Positions 7,600 through 16,667 of a stretch of DNA of 64,000 nucleotides are shown here, piece by piece. The DNA comes from Streptomyces aidingensis (GTDB taxonomy: Bacteria; Actinomycetota; Actinomycetes; Streptomycetales; Streptomycetaceae). Made by a program: the position numbers and the translations under genes. The first letter of the stretch is position 1; every line of letters starts with the position of its first letter. The stretch is from NCBI RefSeq assembly GCF_900112355.1, contig NZ_FOLM01000011.1, positions 1-64,000 of the forward strand. The letters run 5' to 3'. Below the pieces are notes generated by a model. The model was not told the origin of the DNA. It saw only the letters and a program-made list of their open reading frames with translations, and searched no databases.

Positions 7600-8691
7600 A
7601 TGGGCATGCCGGCGCTGACCGTCCGTCCCGGGGAGCCGGGCTCCCTCGCCGTGCGCGAGATCCCCGACCGGGAGCCGCCCGCCGCGGACGACGCCGCCGG
7701 CGAGAACCGGCTGCTGGTGCGCGGGCTGGCGGCCGGGGTCTGCGGCACGGACCGGGAGATCGCCTCCGGCGCCTACGGCAGCCCACCGCCCGGACGGGAC
7801 CGGCTGGTGCTCGGCCATGAATCGCTGGGCCGGGTCGAACAGGCCCCGCCGGGCAGCGGTTTCGCCCCCGGCGACCTGGTCGCCGGGGTGGTGCGGCGGC
7901 CCGATCCGGTGCCCTGCGGCGCCTGTGCCCGCGGCGAGTTCGACATGTGCCGCAACGGCCGCTACACCGAGCACGGCATCAGACAGCTCGACGGCTGGGC
8001 GCGCGAGCGCTGGAGCCTGGATGCCCGTTACGCGGTCCGCCTGGCCCCGGCCCTGTCCCGGGCCGGGGTGCTGACCGAGCCGACGACGGTCGTCGCCAAG
8101 GCGTGGGAGCAGGTCGAGCGGATCGGCGGCCGGTCCTGGTTCGAGCCCTCGCGGGTGCTGGTCACCGGCGCCGGGCCGATCGGGCTGCTGGCCGCGCTGC
8201 TGGCCACCCAGCGCGGGCTCCGGACGCATGTGCTGGACCGGGTCACCGGCGGGCCCAAGCCCGGCCTGGTCCGCGACCTGGGCGCCGAGTACCACACCGG
8301 CGATCCGGAGCGGGTGATGGCGGATGTCCGCCCGGAGGTCGTCATCGAGGCCACCGGCGCCGGGACGGTGGTGTTCGCCGTGCTCCGCGGCAGCGCGCCC
8401 TATGGCGTGATCTGCCTGACCGGGGTCTCCCCGGCCGGGCGGCGGCTCACCGTGGACGCCGGCGCCCTCAACCGGGAGATCGTGCTGGAGAACGATGCCG
8501 TGGTCGGCTCGGTCAACGCCAATCTCCGCCACTACCGGCAGGCCGCGCGGGCCCTGGGCCGGGCCGATCCGGCCTGGCTGGAGCGGCTGCTGAGCCGCCG
8601 GGTGCCGCTCACCAGGGCCACCGAGGCGTTCGTCCCGCAGCCCGATGACGTCAAGGTCGTCATCACCCTGGACGACAGCGACGGCCCCTGA
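7600..8691 (+). CDS. Zinc-dependent glucose 1-dehydrogenase (MDR family)
   Basis: The protein has 363 aa, the usual length for glucose/threonine-type medium-chain dehydrogenases. The catalytic zinc region is visible: AAGVCGTDREI, GHESLGRVE. A structural-zinc-like Cys cluster is present (PCGACARGEFDMC). The Rossmann motif is VLVTGAGPIGLLAA, about residues 188-200. The N-terminal layout and the 'GSVNANLRHY' segment match glucose dehydrogenases of the COG1063 branch, which oxidise glucose to gluconolactone with NAD(P)+. SD AAGGAG lies 11 nt before the ATG. A GH15 hydrolase that would release glucose starts 94 nt downstream without a clear terminator, so the two probably form an operon for glucose release and oxidation. 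Confidence 0.88.
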   Translation: MGMPALTVRPGEPGSLAVREIPDREPPAADDAAGENRLLVRGLAAGVCGTDREIASGAYGSPPPGRDRLVLGHESLGRVEQAPPGSGFAPGDLVAGVVRRPDPVPCGACARGEFDMCRNGRYTEHGIRQLDGWARERWSLDARYAVRLAPALSRAGVLTEPTTVVAKAWEQVERIGGRSWFEPSRVLVTGAGPIGLLAALLATQRGLRTHVLDRVTGGPKPGLVRDLGAEYHTGDPERVMADVRPEVVIEATGAGTVVFAVLRGSAPYGVICLTGVSPAGRRLTVDAGALNREIVLENDAVVGSVNANLRHYRQAARALGRADPAWLERLLSRRVPLTRATEAFVPQPDDVKVVITLDDSDGP

Positions 8692-8785
8692 CCCCGCCGG
8701 AAGGTGAGCACCCCGAGCCGGACGACGCTTCGACGAAACCGACCACGGAAGACCGGAAGACCCGGAAGACCCGGAACCGCAGGAC

Positions 8786-10663
8786 ATGGAAGAGGTGACC
8801 GCCGCTGTGCCGCCGCCCGCCCCGATCGAGGACTACGCGATGGTCGGCGACCTGCTCACCGCCGCGCTGATCAGCAAGGAGGGGTCGGTGGACTGGCTCT
8901 GCCTGCCCCGCTTCGACTCCGCCGCCTGCTTCGCCGCCCTGCTGCACGACGCCTCCGCCGGCCGCTGGCTGCTCGCCCCCGCCCGGGCCGCCGCCACCGG
9001 CGGCCGGGCCACCGCCCGCCGCTACCGGGGCGACTCGCTGGTCCTGGAGACCGAATGGCACACCCCGGACGGCACCGTCCGGGTCGTGGACTGCATGCCG
9101 CCGCGCACCGGCGGCGCCGATCTGGTGCGGCTGGTGGAGGGCGTCACCGGCCGGGTGGACATGCGGATGGAGCTGCGGCTGCGCTTCGACTACGGCCACA
9201 TCGTGCCCTGGGTCACCCGCAGCGACGGGGACCTGCGCGCCGTGGCCGGGCCGGACGCGGTCTGGCTGCACACCCCGGTCGAGACCCGCGGCGAGCATCT
9301 GACCACCCTGGCCGACTTCACCGTGGGCGCCGGGCAGTCGGTGCCGTTCGTGCTCACCCACCACCCCTCCCATCTGCGCCGGCCCGAACCGGCCGATGCC
9401 GAGCGGGCCGTGACCGGCACCGAGCGGTTCTGGGCGGACTGGATGTCCGGCTGCCGCTACGACGGCGGCTGGCAGGGCGCGGTCCGCCGCGCCCTGGTCA
9501 CCCTGAAGGGCCTGACCTACGCGCCCACCGGCGGCATCCTGGCCGCCGCCACCACCTCCCTCCCCGAACAGCCCGGCGGCACCCGCAACTGGGACTACCG
9601 CCACTGCTGGCTGCGGGACTCCACCTTCACCCTCCAGGCGCTGCTCAGCGCCGGTTTCCTGGACGAGGCCCGGGCCTGGCGGGAGTGGCTGCTGCGGGCC
9701 GCGGCCGGCGACCCGGCCCAGCTGCGGATCATGTACGCGCTGGACGGCGCCCGCCGCATCCCGGAGACCGAACTGCCCTGGCTGGCCGGCTACCACGGGG
9801 CCCGGCCGGTGCGGGCCGGCAATGCCGCCGCGGACCAGCTCCAGCTCGACGTCTGGGGAGAGGTGCTGGACAGCCTGCATCTCGCCCGGGAGACCGGGCT
9901 GGCCGTCGACACCACCGCCTGGGACTTGCAGCGCATGCTGCTGGACTACCTTCAGGACCACTGGGACGACCCGGACAACAGCCTGTGGGAGGTGCGCGGC
10001 GACCGCCGGCAGTTCGTCCACTCCAAGGTGCTGGCCTGGGCCGCCCTGGACCGGGCGGTGCGCAGCGTGCACCGGCACAATCTGCCCGGCCCGGCCGGGC
10101 GCTGGGCGGCGCTGCGCGACCGCATCCACCGGGAGGTCTGCGACAAGGGCTATGACCCGCGGCGCAACACCTTCACCCAGTTCTACGGCTCCCGCGGGCT
10201 GGACGCCGCGCTGCTGCTGCTGCCCCGGGTCGGCTTCCTGCCCTGGCACGACCCGCGCATCCGCGGCACGGTGGAGGCGGTCGGCCGGGAGCTGTGCGAG
10301 GACGGCCTGGTGCTGCGCTACCGCACCGACGCGGACGGCGGTGACGTGGACGGCCTGCCCGGCACCGAGGGCGCCTTCCTGGCCTGCTCCTTCTGGTACG
10401 CCAACGCCCTGCACGGCATCGGGCGGACCGATGAGGCACGGGAGCTTTTCGAGCACCTGCTGGCGCTGCGCAACGATGTCGGCCTGCTGAGCGAGGAGTA
10501 CGACGTGCGCACCGGCCGCCACCTCGGCAACACTCCGCAGGCGTTCTCCATGGTGGGGCTGGTCAACACCGCCCGGTTTCTCAGCGGCCGGCCCATCGAG
10601 ACCAGCGCCCGGGGCACCGCCCAGACCCCCGGCTCGCCCCCGCCGGGGCCCGGCGGCCGGTAG
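8786..10663 (+). CDS. Glycoside hydrolase family 15 protein (trehalase/glucoamylase-like)
   Basis: The protein has 625 aa, the normal size for actinobacterial GH15. It begins with the family hallmark PPPAPIEDYAMVGDLLTAAL and 'GSVDWLCLPRFDS', then the (alpha/alpha)6 barrel with NWDYRHCWLRDSTFT and 'EGAFLACSFWYANAL', where a catalytic Glu is expected. Cytoplasmic actinobacterial members are often trehalases that release two glucose molecules; others are glucoamylase-like, and the sequence alone does not separate them. No signal peptide is seen. The pairing with glucose dehydrogenase fits a glucose-producing role. A hairpin overlaps the stop codon. Confidence 0.92.
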   Translation: MEEVTAAVPPPAPIEDYAMVGDLLTAALISKEGSVDWLCLPRFDSAACFAALLHDASAGRWLLAPARAAATGGRATARRYRGDSLVLETEWHTPDGTVRVVDCMPPRTGGADLVRLVEGVTGRVDMRMELRLRFDYGHIVPWVTRSDGDLRAVAGPDAVWLHTPVETRGEHLTTLADFTVGAGQSVPFVLTHHPSHLRRPEPADAERAVTGTERFWADWMSGCRYDGGWQGAVRRALVTLKGLTYAPTGGILAAATTSLPEQPGGTRNWDYRHCWLRDSTFTLQALLSAGFLDEARAWREWLLRAAAGDPAQLRIMYALDGARRIPETELPWLAGYHGARPVRAGNAAADQLQLDVWGEVLDSLHLARETGLAVDTTAWDLQRMLLDYLQDHWDDPDNSLWEVRGDRRQFVHSKVLAWAALDRAVRSVHRHNLPGPAGRWAALRDRIHREVCDKGYDPRRNTFTQFYGSRGLDAALLLLPRVGFLPWHDPRIRGTVEAVGRELCEDGLVLRYRTDADGGDVDGLPGTEGAFLACSFWYANALHGIGRTDEARELFEHLLALRNDVGLLSEEYDVRTGRHLGNTPQAFSMVGLVNTARFLSGRPIETSARGTAQTPGSPPPGPGGR

Positions 10664-10676
10664 CCGCCGGGCCCCG
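10644..10676. terminator. Hairpin overlapping the GH15 stop codon
   Basis: A 13-bp stem (CGGGGCCCGGCGG arm) with a 7-nt loop that contains the TAG stop. It lies between the convergent GH15 and CNNM/CBS genes, so it can serve both. Confidence 0.7.
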
Positions 10677-10700
10677 TACTCCGGCACCGGGGGCGTCGCG

Positions 10701-11720
10701 TCAGGCCGCGAGGATGCGGCCGAGCAGGTCGTCCAGGCTGATCAGGCCGGTGAGCCGGCCGTCCGGGGTGGTCACCACGGCGAGCGAGGCGCGGTGGTGG
10801 CGCAGCTGCTCCACGGCGTGCGCCACCGTGTCGTCCGGCTTCAGCTTCGGCACCTCCCGGGCCAGCTCCGCCGCGGTCACGGCCCGGCCCTCCACCCGGG
10901 CCACCATGGCGTCCCGGGCGTGCACCGAGCCGATGATCCGCTCGCCCCGCTCCCCGTCCCGCACCAGCAGCCGGGTGTGGTCGCTGGCCGCGGCGGCGGC
11001 CAGGATCTGTGCCGGGCCGGCGTCGCCGGGCACCGAGGCGATGTCCTTGGCCGGCACCACCAGCGCGGCCACCGGCGACTGCGGCTCGGTGAGCGAACGC
11101 GTCAGCAGTCCGGAGTCGGTCTCGCTGATCAGGCCCAGCCGCTGCGACTCGGCCACCAGATGGGTGAGCTGGTCCCGGCTGTGCACGGAGGACAGTTCCT
11201 CCCGCGGGGTGACCCGGCAGAGCCGGACCAGGCCATTGGCGATCTTGTTCATCAGCCACAGCAGCGGACGCACCACCCGCACCATGGCCATGAACGCCGG
11301 CGCCAGCAGCATGGCGGAGCGCTCCGGGTGGGCGATCGCCCACGACTTGGGCGCCATCTCGCCGACCACCATGTGCAGGAAGACCACCACCGCCATGGCG
11401 AAGACGAAGGCGATGCCGTAGGAGAGCTGGTGCGGCAGCCCCAGCGCCTCCAGCAGCGGCTCCACCCGGTGCGACAGGGCCGGCTTGGAGATGGAGCCCA
11501 GCAGCAGGGTGCAGGCGGTGATGCCGAGCTGCGCGCCGGCCAGCATCAGCGACAGCTCCCGCATCCCGGCCAGCGCCGAACGGGCGCCGCGCCGGCCGTC
11601 GGCCACCGCCTGCTCCATCCGGTGGTGCCTGGACGCGACCAGGGCGAACTCGGCGGCGACGAACAGCCCGCTGCCCAGCAGCAGCAGCACGGTGATACCG
11701 GCCGCGGTCAGCGGGTTCAT
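10701..11720 (-). CDS. CNNM/CorB-type transport protein (DUF21 + CBS), downstream copy
   Basis: The protein has 339 aa. The N-terminal DUF21/CNNM membrane domain has about four hydrophobic segments (AAGITVLLLLGSGLFVAAEF, LAGAQLGITACTLLLG, VVVFLHMVVGEMAPKSWAI). A CBS pair follows (AALVVPAKDIASVPG, ASLAVVTTPDGRLTGLISLD). Family members are linked to Mg2+/Co2+ export or homeostasis. The C-terminal CorC_HlyC domain of its partner is missing here. The start overlaps the stop of the upstream 451-aa paralogue by four bases (ATGA), so the two are translationally coupled and may heterodimerise. Confidence 0.9.
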   Translation of the reverse strand: MNPLTAAGITVLLLLGSGLFVAAEFALVASRHHRMEQAVADGRRGARSALAGMRELSLMLAGAQLGITACTLLLGSISKPALSHRVEPLLEALGLPHQLSYGIAFVFAMAVVVFLHMVVGEMAPKSWAIAHPERSAMLLAPAFMAMVRVVRPLLWLMNKIANGLVRLCRVTPREELSSVHSRDQLTHLVAESQRLGLISETDSGLLTRSLTEPQSPVAALVVPAKDIASVPGDAGPAQILAAAAASDHTRLLVRDGERGERIIGSVHARDAMVARVEGRAVTAAELAREVPKLKPDDTVAHAVEQLRHHRASLAVVTTPDGRLTGLISLDDLLGRILAA

Positions 11721-13072
11721 GCGTTCTGCTCCTGCCGTGAGGGCTGTGCGGAGCCGGCCGGCAGCAGCGCCAGCCGCACCCGCTCGGGGACGTGCCGGTC
11801 CATGGCCAGCACCTCGATGCCGGCGTGGTGACCGTCCCGGAGACCGACCGTGATCCGGTCACCGACCTCCGGGAAACGGCCGAGATTCTCCACCACCAGG
11901 CCGGCCATGGTCTCGAAGCTGTCGTCCTCGGGCAGCGGGATGCCGGTCACATCGGCGATCTCGTCCACCCGCCGGCCGGCATCCACCAGCCAGGCGCCGG
12001 AGCCGTCCTCGGCCCGGACCGCCACCGCGGTGACCCGGTCGCTCTCGTCCGCGATCTCGCCGACCAGTTCCTCGGCGATGTCCTCCAGGGTGACGATGCC
12101 CGCCAGCCCGCCGTACTCGTCCAGCACCACGGCGAACTCCGACGATGCGTCCTGCATCTGCTCCACGGCACGCGGCAGCGGCAGCGAGTCCGGCAGCAGC
12201 AGCGGGGGGCGGGCCAGCGCGCCGGCCGTCACCCGGCGCATCCGGGCCGGGGAGAGCCGCATCAGCTCGCGCACCCCGATCACGCCCACCACGTCGTCCA
12301 CCCGGTCGGCGACCACCGGGTAGTGGGAGTGGCCGCGGCGGGCGATCAGCTCCACCACCTCGGCGGCCGTGGTGCCGCTGCGCACATGCTCCACGTCCAC
12401 CCGCGGCACCATGACCTCGCCCAGGGTCCGCTCGGAGAAGTCCAGGGCGTGGTCCAGCAGCTCGGCGGTGGACCGGGGAAGCTGGCCGTGCTCGCTGGAC
12501 TCCAGGATCAGATGGCCCAGCTCCTCGGCGGTCGCGCCATGGTGCAGCTCCTCCACCGGCTCGATGCCGACCCGGCGCAGCAGCCGGTTGGCGGCTGTGT
12601 CGAAGACCCGGATCAGCGGGCCGGTGGCCTTGAGGTAGAGCAGGGTGGAGCCGGCCAGTGCCTTGGCCAGCCGCTCCGGCACGGCCAGCGCCAGGTTCTT
12701 CGGGCCCAGCTCGCCCAGCACCATCTGGATGCCGGTGGCCAGCACGAACGCCAGCACCAGCGCGATGCCGTGCACCGCGGCGTCCGGGACGCCGAGGGCG
12801 CCGATCACCGGATCGAGCAGCGCGGCGACGGAGGGTTCGGCGAGGAAACCGACGATCAGGCCGGTGACGGTGATGCCGAGCTGTGCGCCGGAGAGCATGA
12901 AGGACAGACGCTGCTGCACCCGGACGGCGCGGGCGGCGCGCTTGTCGCCGGCTTCCGCTTCACGGGTGAGCTCCAGCCGGTCGGCGGCCACAAAGGCGAA
13001 TTCCTGCGCCACGAAGTAGCCGGTTCCGGCGGTCAGAACGAGGACGGCAAGCAGTCCCAGTGCGGCACTCAT
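11717..13072 (-). CDS. CNNM/CorC-type transport protein (DUF21 + CBS + CorC_HlyC)
   Basis: The protein has 451 aa. It has a DUF21 membrane domain with the conserved GAQLGITVTGLIVGF and MVLGELGPKNLALA segments, two CBS domains (TLGEVMVPRVDVEHVRSGT; FAVVLDEYGGLAGIVTLEDI), then the CorC_HlyC domain (DGSGAWLVDAGRRVDEI). Family members act in divalent cation efflux or resistance; haemolysin naming is historical. The ATG at 13072 has a poor SD but overlaps the stop of a 30-codon leader ORF (TGATG), which would supply ribosomes. It is the first large gene of a two-gene operon. Confidence 0.92.
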   Translation of the reverse strand: MSAALGLLAVLVLTAGTGYFVAQEFAFVAADRLELTREAEAGDKRAARAVRVQQRLSFMLSGAQLGITVTGLIVGFLAEPSVAALLDPVIGALGVPDAAVHGIALVLAFVLATGIQMVLGELGPKNLALAVPERLAKALAGSTLLYLKATGPLIRVFDTAANRLLRRVGIEPVEELHHGATAEELGHLILESSEHGQLPRSTAELLDHALDFSERTLGEVMVPRVDVEHVRSGTTAAEVVELIARRGHSHYPVVADRVDDVVGVIGVRELMRLSPARMRRVTAGALARPPLLLPDSLPLPRAVEQMQDASSEFAVVLDEYGGLAGIVTLEDIAEELVGEIADESDRVTAVAVRAEDGSGAWLVDAGRRVDEIADVTGIPLPEDDSFETMAGLVVENLGRFPEVGDRITVGLRDGHHAGIEVLAMDRHVPERVRLALLPAGSAQPSRQEQNA

Positions 13073-13164
13073 CAGACACCACCCCGTCGTGTGCCGCGGT
13101 CATCCTGGTGCGGACGAGGTGGTCGGGGACTGTGATCAGGCGGGTCCGACGATCTGGCGGACAA
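13072..13164 (-). CDS. Candidate 30-aa leader peptide upstream of the CorC operon
   Basis: A TTG at 13164 follows an excellent SD (GGAAAGGAG, 5-nt spacing) and opens 30 codons rich in Arg, Pro and Asp (LSARSSDPPDHSPRPPRPHQ). The stop TGA overlaps the ATG of the CorC gene by one base. The CorC ATG itself lacks a good SD, so translation of the leader could be required for coupling. Proline- and Arg-rich leaders can sense Mg2+ or translation stress in other bacteria; that role is inferred here. Confidence 0.4.
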   Translation of the reverse strand: MSARSSDPPDHSPRPPRPHQDDRGTRRGGV

Positions 13165-13300
13165 GAGGGCTCCTTTCCTGCGGGTTCCTGATTTCCCTGG
13201 TGTCCGGACAAGGTACGCGCCGGATGACCGGCCGGCGTCCGTCCTGGTGAAACTTGCTACAACAACGTTAGTCCGGGTTTGGATGTTCCGCCCTTACCCA

Positions 13301-13336
13301 CCGGGGCCCGCGGGCACTCACCGCCCGGGGCCCCGG
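13301..13336. terminator. Hairpin downstream of the M24 aminopeptidase gene
   Basis: The arms CCGGGGCCC/GGGCCCCGG have a short inner GCGG/CCGC stem. It lies just past the stop codon of the leftward M24 gene. Confidence 0.5.
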
Positions 13337-13348
13337 CGGTCCGGTGGC

Positions 13349-14833
13349 TCAGCCCGCCCGGCCCTGGAGGCGGGCCATCCAGGCTTCGACCTCCTCGGCG
13401 CGGCGCGGCAGCATGGCGGAGAGATTGACGTTGCCGTCCTCCGTCACCAGGATGTCGTCCTCGATCCGGACGCCGATGCCCCGGTACTCGGCCGGCACGG
13501 TCTCGTCGTCCGCCTGGAAGTACAGGCCCGGCTCGACGGTCAGGCACATCCCGGGCTCCAGGGTGCCCTCCGCATAGGCCTCGCGGCGGGCGGCGGCGCA
13601 GTCGTGCACGTCCATGCCCAGCATGTGGCCGGTGCCGTGCAGCGTCCAGCGGCGCTGCAGGCCCAGCTCCAGCACCCGGTCCACCGGGCCCTCCAGCAGG
13701 CCCCACTCCACCAGCCGGCCGGCCAGCACCCGCTGCGCCGCCTCGTGGAAGTCCTTGAACTTGGCGCCCGGCCGCACGGCGGCGATGCCCGCCTCCTGGG
13801 CCTCGAAGACCGCGTCGTAGATCCTGCGCTGGAGCTCGCTGAACCGGCCGCTGACCGGCAGGGTCCGGGTGATGTCCGCGGTGTAGAGCTCGCGGGTCTC
13901 CACCCCGGCGTCCAGCAGCAGCAGGTCGCCGTCGCGCACCGGGCCGTCGTTGCGCACCCAGTGCAGGGTGGTGGCGTGCGGGCCGGCGGCGCAGATGGAG
14001 CCGTAACCGACGTCGTTGCCCTCCACCCGGGCGCGGAGGAAGAAGGTGCCCTCGATATAGCGCTCCGAGGTGGCCTTGGCGCGGTCCAGCACGCGCACCA
14101 CGTCCTCGAAGCCGCGCGCGGTGGACTCGCAGGCCTCGGTCATCCGCTCGATCTCCCAGTCGTCCTTGATCAGGCGCATCTCGGAGAGGAAGGTGTGGAA
14201 CTCGGCGTCCCGCTCGGCGGTGACCTTGTCGTGCAGCGCCTTCTCGATCTCGGGGTCGTGGCCGCGCACCACCCGGACCGGGCCGGTGGCCTCGGCGAGC
14301 TTCTCGGGGAGGGTGCGCACGTCCGCGCAGGGGATGCCGTAGAGGCGCTCGGCCTCGGTGAGGCTGTGCCGGCGGCCCACCCACAGCTCGCCCTGGCCGC
14401 TGAGCCAGAACTCGCCGCTCTCCCGGTCCGAGCGCGGCAGCCGGTAGAGGGTCGGCCGGTGCCCGCCGTGCTCCTCGGGCTCCAGCACCAGCACGCTGTT
14501 CTCGGTCTGGTCGCCGGTGAGGTAGGTGTACTCCACGCCGGAGCGGAACGGGTAGTCGGTGTCGTTGGAGCGGGTCCTGAGCCGGCCGGCCGGGACGACC
14601 AGCCGCTCGCCGGGGAAGCGGGCGGAGAGCGCGTCGCGGCGGCGGGCGGTGTGCCCGGCCTGCGGCACCGGCGCAAGATCGCGCATCTCGGTGTCCGCCC
14701 AGCCGCGCTTCATGTTCTCGGCGAGTTCGTCGGAAACGCCCGGGGACAGGCCGTTCTTGCGCGGCTTCACGGTCTCGGGCATCTCCTCCTGGGTCTCAGG
14801 GGACTGCTCCTCATCCTTGGCCACGTCGGACAC
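13349..14833 (-). CDS. pepP: Xaa-Pro aminopeptidase (M24B)
   Basis: The protein has 494 aa from a GTG at 14833 with AAGGAGG eight bases upstream. The N-terminal ~60 residues are polar and charged. An aminopeptidase P N-domain follows (residues ~60-210), then the pita-bread M24 domain. The five metal ligands are visible: Asp in LLLLDAGVE, Asp in YTADITRTLP, His in GTGHMLGMDVHD, Glu in LTVEPGLY and Glu in IGVRIEDDILVT. It should cleave N-terminal residues before proline in a dimetal-dependent way in the cytoplasm. Streptomyces genomes usually have two PepP paralogues, and this one has the typical long acidic N-terminus. Confidence 0.93.
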   Translation of the reverse strand: MSDVAKDEEQSPETQEEMPETVKPRKNGLSPGVSDELAENMKRGWADTEMRDLAPVPQAGHTARRRDALSARFPGERLVVPAGRLRTRSNDTDYPFRSGVEYTYLTGDQTENSVLVLEPEEHGGHRPTLYRLPRSDRESGEFWLSGQGELWVGRRHSLTEAERLYGIPCADVRTLPEKLAEATGPVRVVRGHDPEIEKALHDKVTAERDAEFHTFLSEMRLIKDDWEIERMTEACESTARGFEDVVRVLDRAKATSERYIEGTFFLRARVEGNDVGYGSICAAGPHATTLHWVRNDGPVRDGDLLLLDAGVETRELYTADITRTLPVSGRFSELQRRIYDAVFEAQEAGIAAVRPGAKFKDFHEAAQRVLAGRLVEWGLLEGPVDRVLELGLQRRWTLHGTGHMLGMDVHDCAAARREAYAEGTLEPGMCLTVEPGLYFQADDETVPAEYRGIGVRIEDDILVTEDGNVNLSAMLPRRAEEVEAWMARLQGRAG

Positions 14834-14969
14834 GTCAGATGCCTCCTTGCTGCTGGTGGGGCCGGTGCGGTGGGACCACCCGCGGGCCGTTTCCCATCGT
14901 AGGCGGCACGGTAAGGCGTGCGACAGGCTCACACCCCTGATCCTTCGCCGCGGGCGGCGGCGCGGCGGT

Positions 14970-16667
14970 TCAGTGGAGATGGAGGAAGCCGTCCGGGGGG
15001 AAGCGGACGGCCAGCAGCACCGCGTCCTCGGTGCGGGCCGCGGCCTCGGCGGCCCGCACGGTCGCCGGGTCGGCGTCCGGGCCCGGTGCCAGCCGGTGCA
15101 GCAGATGGCCGAGCAGCGCGTCCGGGTCGCGGCGGACCTCGGGGCGGGCGGCGTGTGCCGCGGCGGTCAGCCGCGCCGCGGCCAGGTCCGGCGCCTCGCC
15201 GGTGCGCCGCAGCAGCCCGTCGCTGTAGAGCAAAACCGTTTCTCCGTCGGCGACTTCGATCTCCACGCTCGGCGCCTCCCAGCAGGCCAGCATGCCCAGC
15301 GGCGCGGAGAGCGTGGTCTCGGCGAACTCCACCCGCCGCTCGCCGACGATCAGCGGCGGCGGATGCCCGGCCGAGGCCAGCACGATCCGGCGGGCGGCCG
15401 GCTCGGCGTAGCCGAACAGCGCGGTGGCCGACCGGACCAGCTCGGTGACCCGCAGCATCAGCTCCAGATCGGAGAGCACCGCCACCGGGTCCTCGCCCTC
15501 CATCACCGCGTAGGCGCGCAGCCCGGCCAGCAGCCGCCCCATGGCCGCCACCGCCGAGGGGCCGGAGCCGCTGACCGAGCCGATGGCCAGGCCCAGCGCG
15601 TTCTCCGGCAGCGGCAGCGCCTCGTAGAAGGCGCCGCCGCCGTCCGGCGGGCAGAGGTGGCGGACGGCCAGCCCGACCCCCGGCACATGCGGCAGGCGCC
15701 GCGGCAGCAGGCCGTCGTGGACCTCCCGCACGGCCTGCCGGGCGCGGGCCAGCTCCAGGCGGTTGGCGATGTGCTGGGTGGCCTGGCGCAGATAGAGGGC
15801 GAGCAGATGCCGCTGGCGCTCGTCGGGCTGCGCGTCCTCGTCATACAGCCAGACGGCGGCGCCCAGCGGCGCGGCACCCGGGGACGGAGACGAGGACGGG
15901 GACGAGGACGGAGACGGGGACGGGGACGGTCTCGCCGGGCCGTCCCGCCGGGCGGCCCGGCCGGGGAAGGCCCCCGCGTCCGGCTCCTGCGCCTCGCCGA
16001 AGAGCGGCAGCGCGTAGCTGGCGGCGAAGCCGAGCCGGGCCGCCACCTCGCGGTGCCGGGGGTGCAGGGCCGGGTTGTGCGGGATGTCGCGCAGCGCGAT
16101 CTCCTCGGCGCCGGGTCCGCCGGCCTCCCCCGCCGTCTCCCGCGGCGCCTCATAGGGCGTCCCCCGCGCGGTGTCCTCCGCCTCCCCCGTCCCGGCCTCC
16201 CCGCGGGCACCGCCCGGCCGCGCGGCGGGGCGGCGCACCGGCAGCAATCCGTCGATCAGCCGGGCATAGGAAGCGGAACCGCGCGGTACCGTCTCGATGT
16301 CCCCCAGTTCGGAGGGGCCGAGCCCGAGCCCGATGAGATGCTCGGCCTCGCGGTCGGAGGGGCGCAGCGCGATCAGCCCGCGGCGGGCGCCGGCCAGGCC
16401 GGCGCCGGCCCGGAGCGTCTCGCGCAGGGCTTCCTCCAGTCCGGTCGTACGGCTCAGGCGTTCGGTGAGATCGTGGAGGGTGGTGAGATCGGAGATCCAG
16501 CAGGCGAGCCGGTCCTGGACGCCGCCGGGACGGCTCTCGGTCAACGTGCCGGGCGGCACGGGAGGCGGGGGATCGGCGGAGTGCGCCCCGGGGGGCGAAG
16601 CATTCTGGGGCAGAGCGGACAGCGAGCGGTGGAAACCGGCCACATTCGGCGGGGGTGAGCTATTCAT
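14970..16667 (-). CDS. GAF-SpoIIE (PP2C-type) protein with degenerate phosphatase motifs
   Basis: The protein has 565 aa. After a Pro-rich N-terminus there is a helical segment and a GAF-like domain (about 65-310, interrupted by a charged insert and a Ser-Pro run at 247-264). A C-terminal SpoIIE/PP2C domain starts near 315. Family members dephosphorylate anti-anti-sigma factors and need Asp residues for Mn/Mg. Here the box usually read GGDWYD is GGAFYE (344-349) and the GDVSGKG box is GSVSGSG (363-369), so both metal Asp positions are lost. ASAGHPPPLI and LLYSDGLL are kept. It is probably a regulatory pseudophosphatase. An ATG seven codons upstream opens a tiny overlapping ORF that ends at this start. 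Confidence 0.85.
   Translation of the reverse strand: MNSSPPPNVAGFHRSLSALPQNASPPGAHSADPPPPVPPGTLTESRPGGVQDRLACWISDLTTLHDLTERLSRTTGLEEALRETLRAGAGLAGARRGLIALRPSDREAEHLIGLGLGPSELGDIETVPRGSASYARLIDGLLPVRRPAARPGGARGEAGTGEAEDTARGTPYEAPRETAGEAGGPGAEEIALRDIPHNPALHPRHREVAARLGFAASYALPLFGEAQEPDAGAFPGRAARRDGPARPSPSPSPSSSPSSSPSPGAAPLGAAVWLYDEDAQPDERQRHLLALYLRQATQHIANRLELARARQAVREVHDGLLPRRLPHVPGVGLAVRHLCPPDGGGAFYEALPLPENALGLAIGSVSGSGPSAVAAMGRLLAGLRAYAVMEGEDPVAVLSDLELMLRVTELVRSATALFGYAEPAARRIVLASAGHPPPLIVGERRVEFAETTLSAPLGMLACWEAPSVEIEVADGETVLLYSDGLLRRTGEAPDLAAARLTAAAHAARPEVRRDPDALLGHLLHRLAPGPDADPATVRAAEAAARTEDAVLLAVRFPPDGFLHLH

Noticed and set aside
6301..8787. 828-codon minus-strand frame over the TPR and dehydrogenase genes
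   Set aside because: Antisense to two real genes with clear motifs; composition typical of shadow frames.
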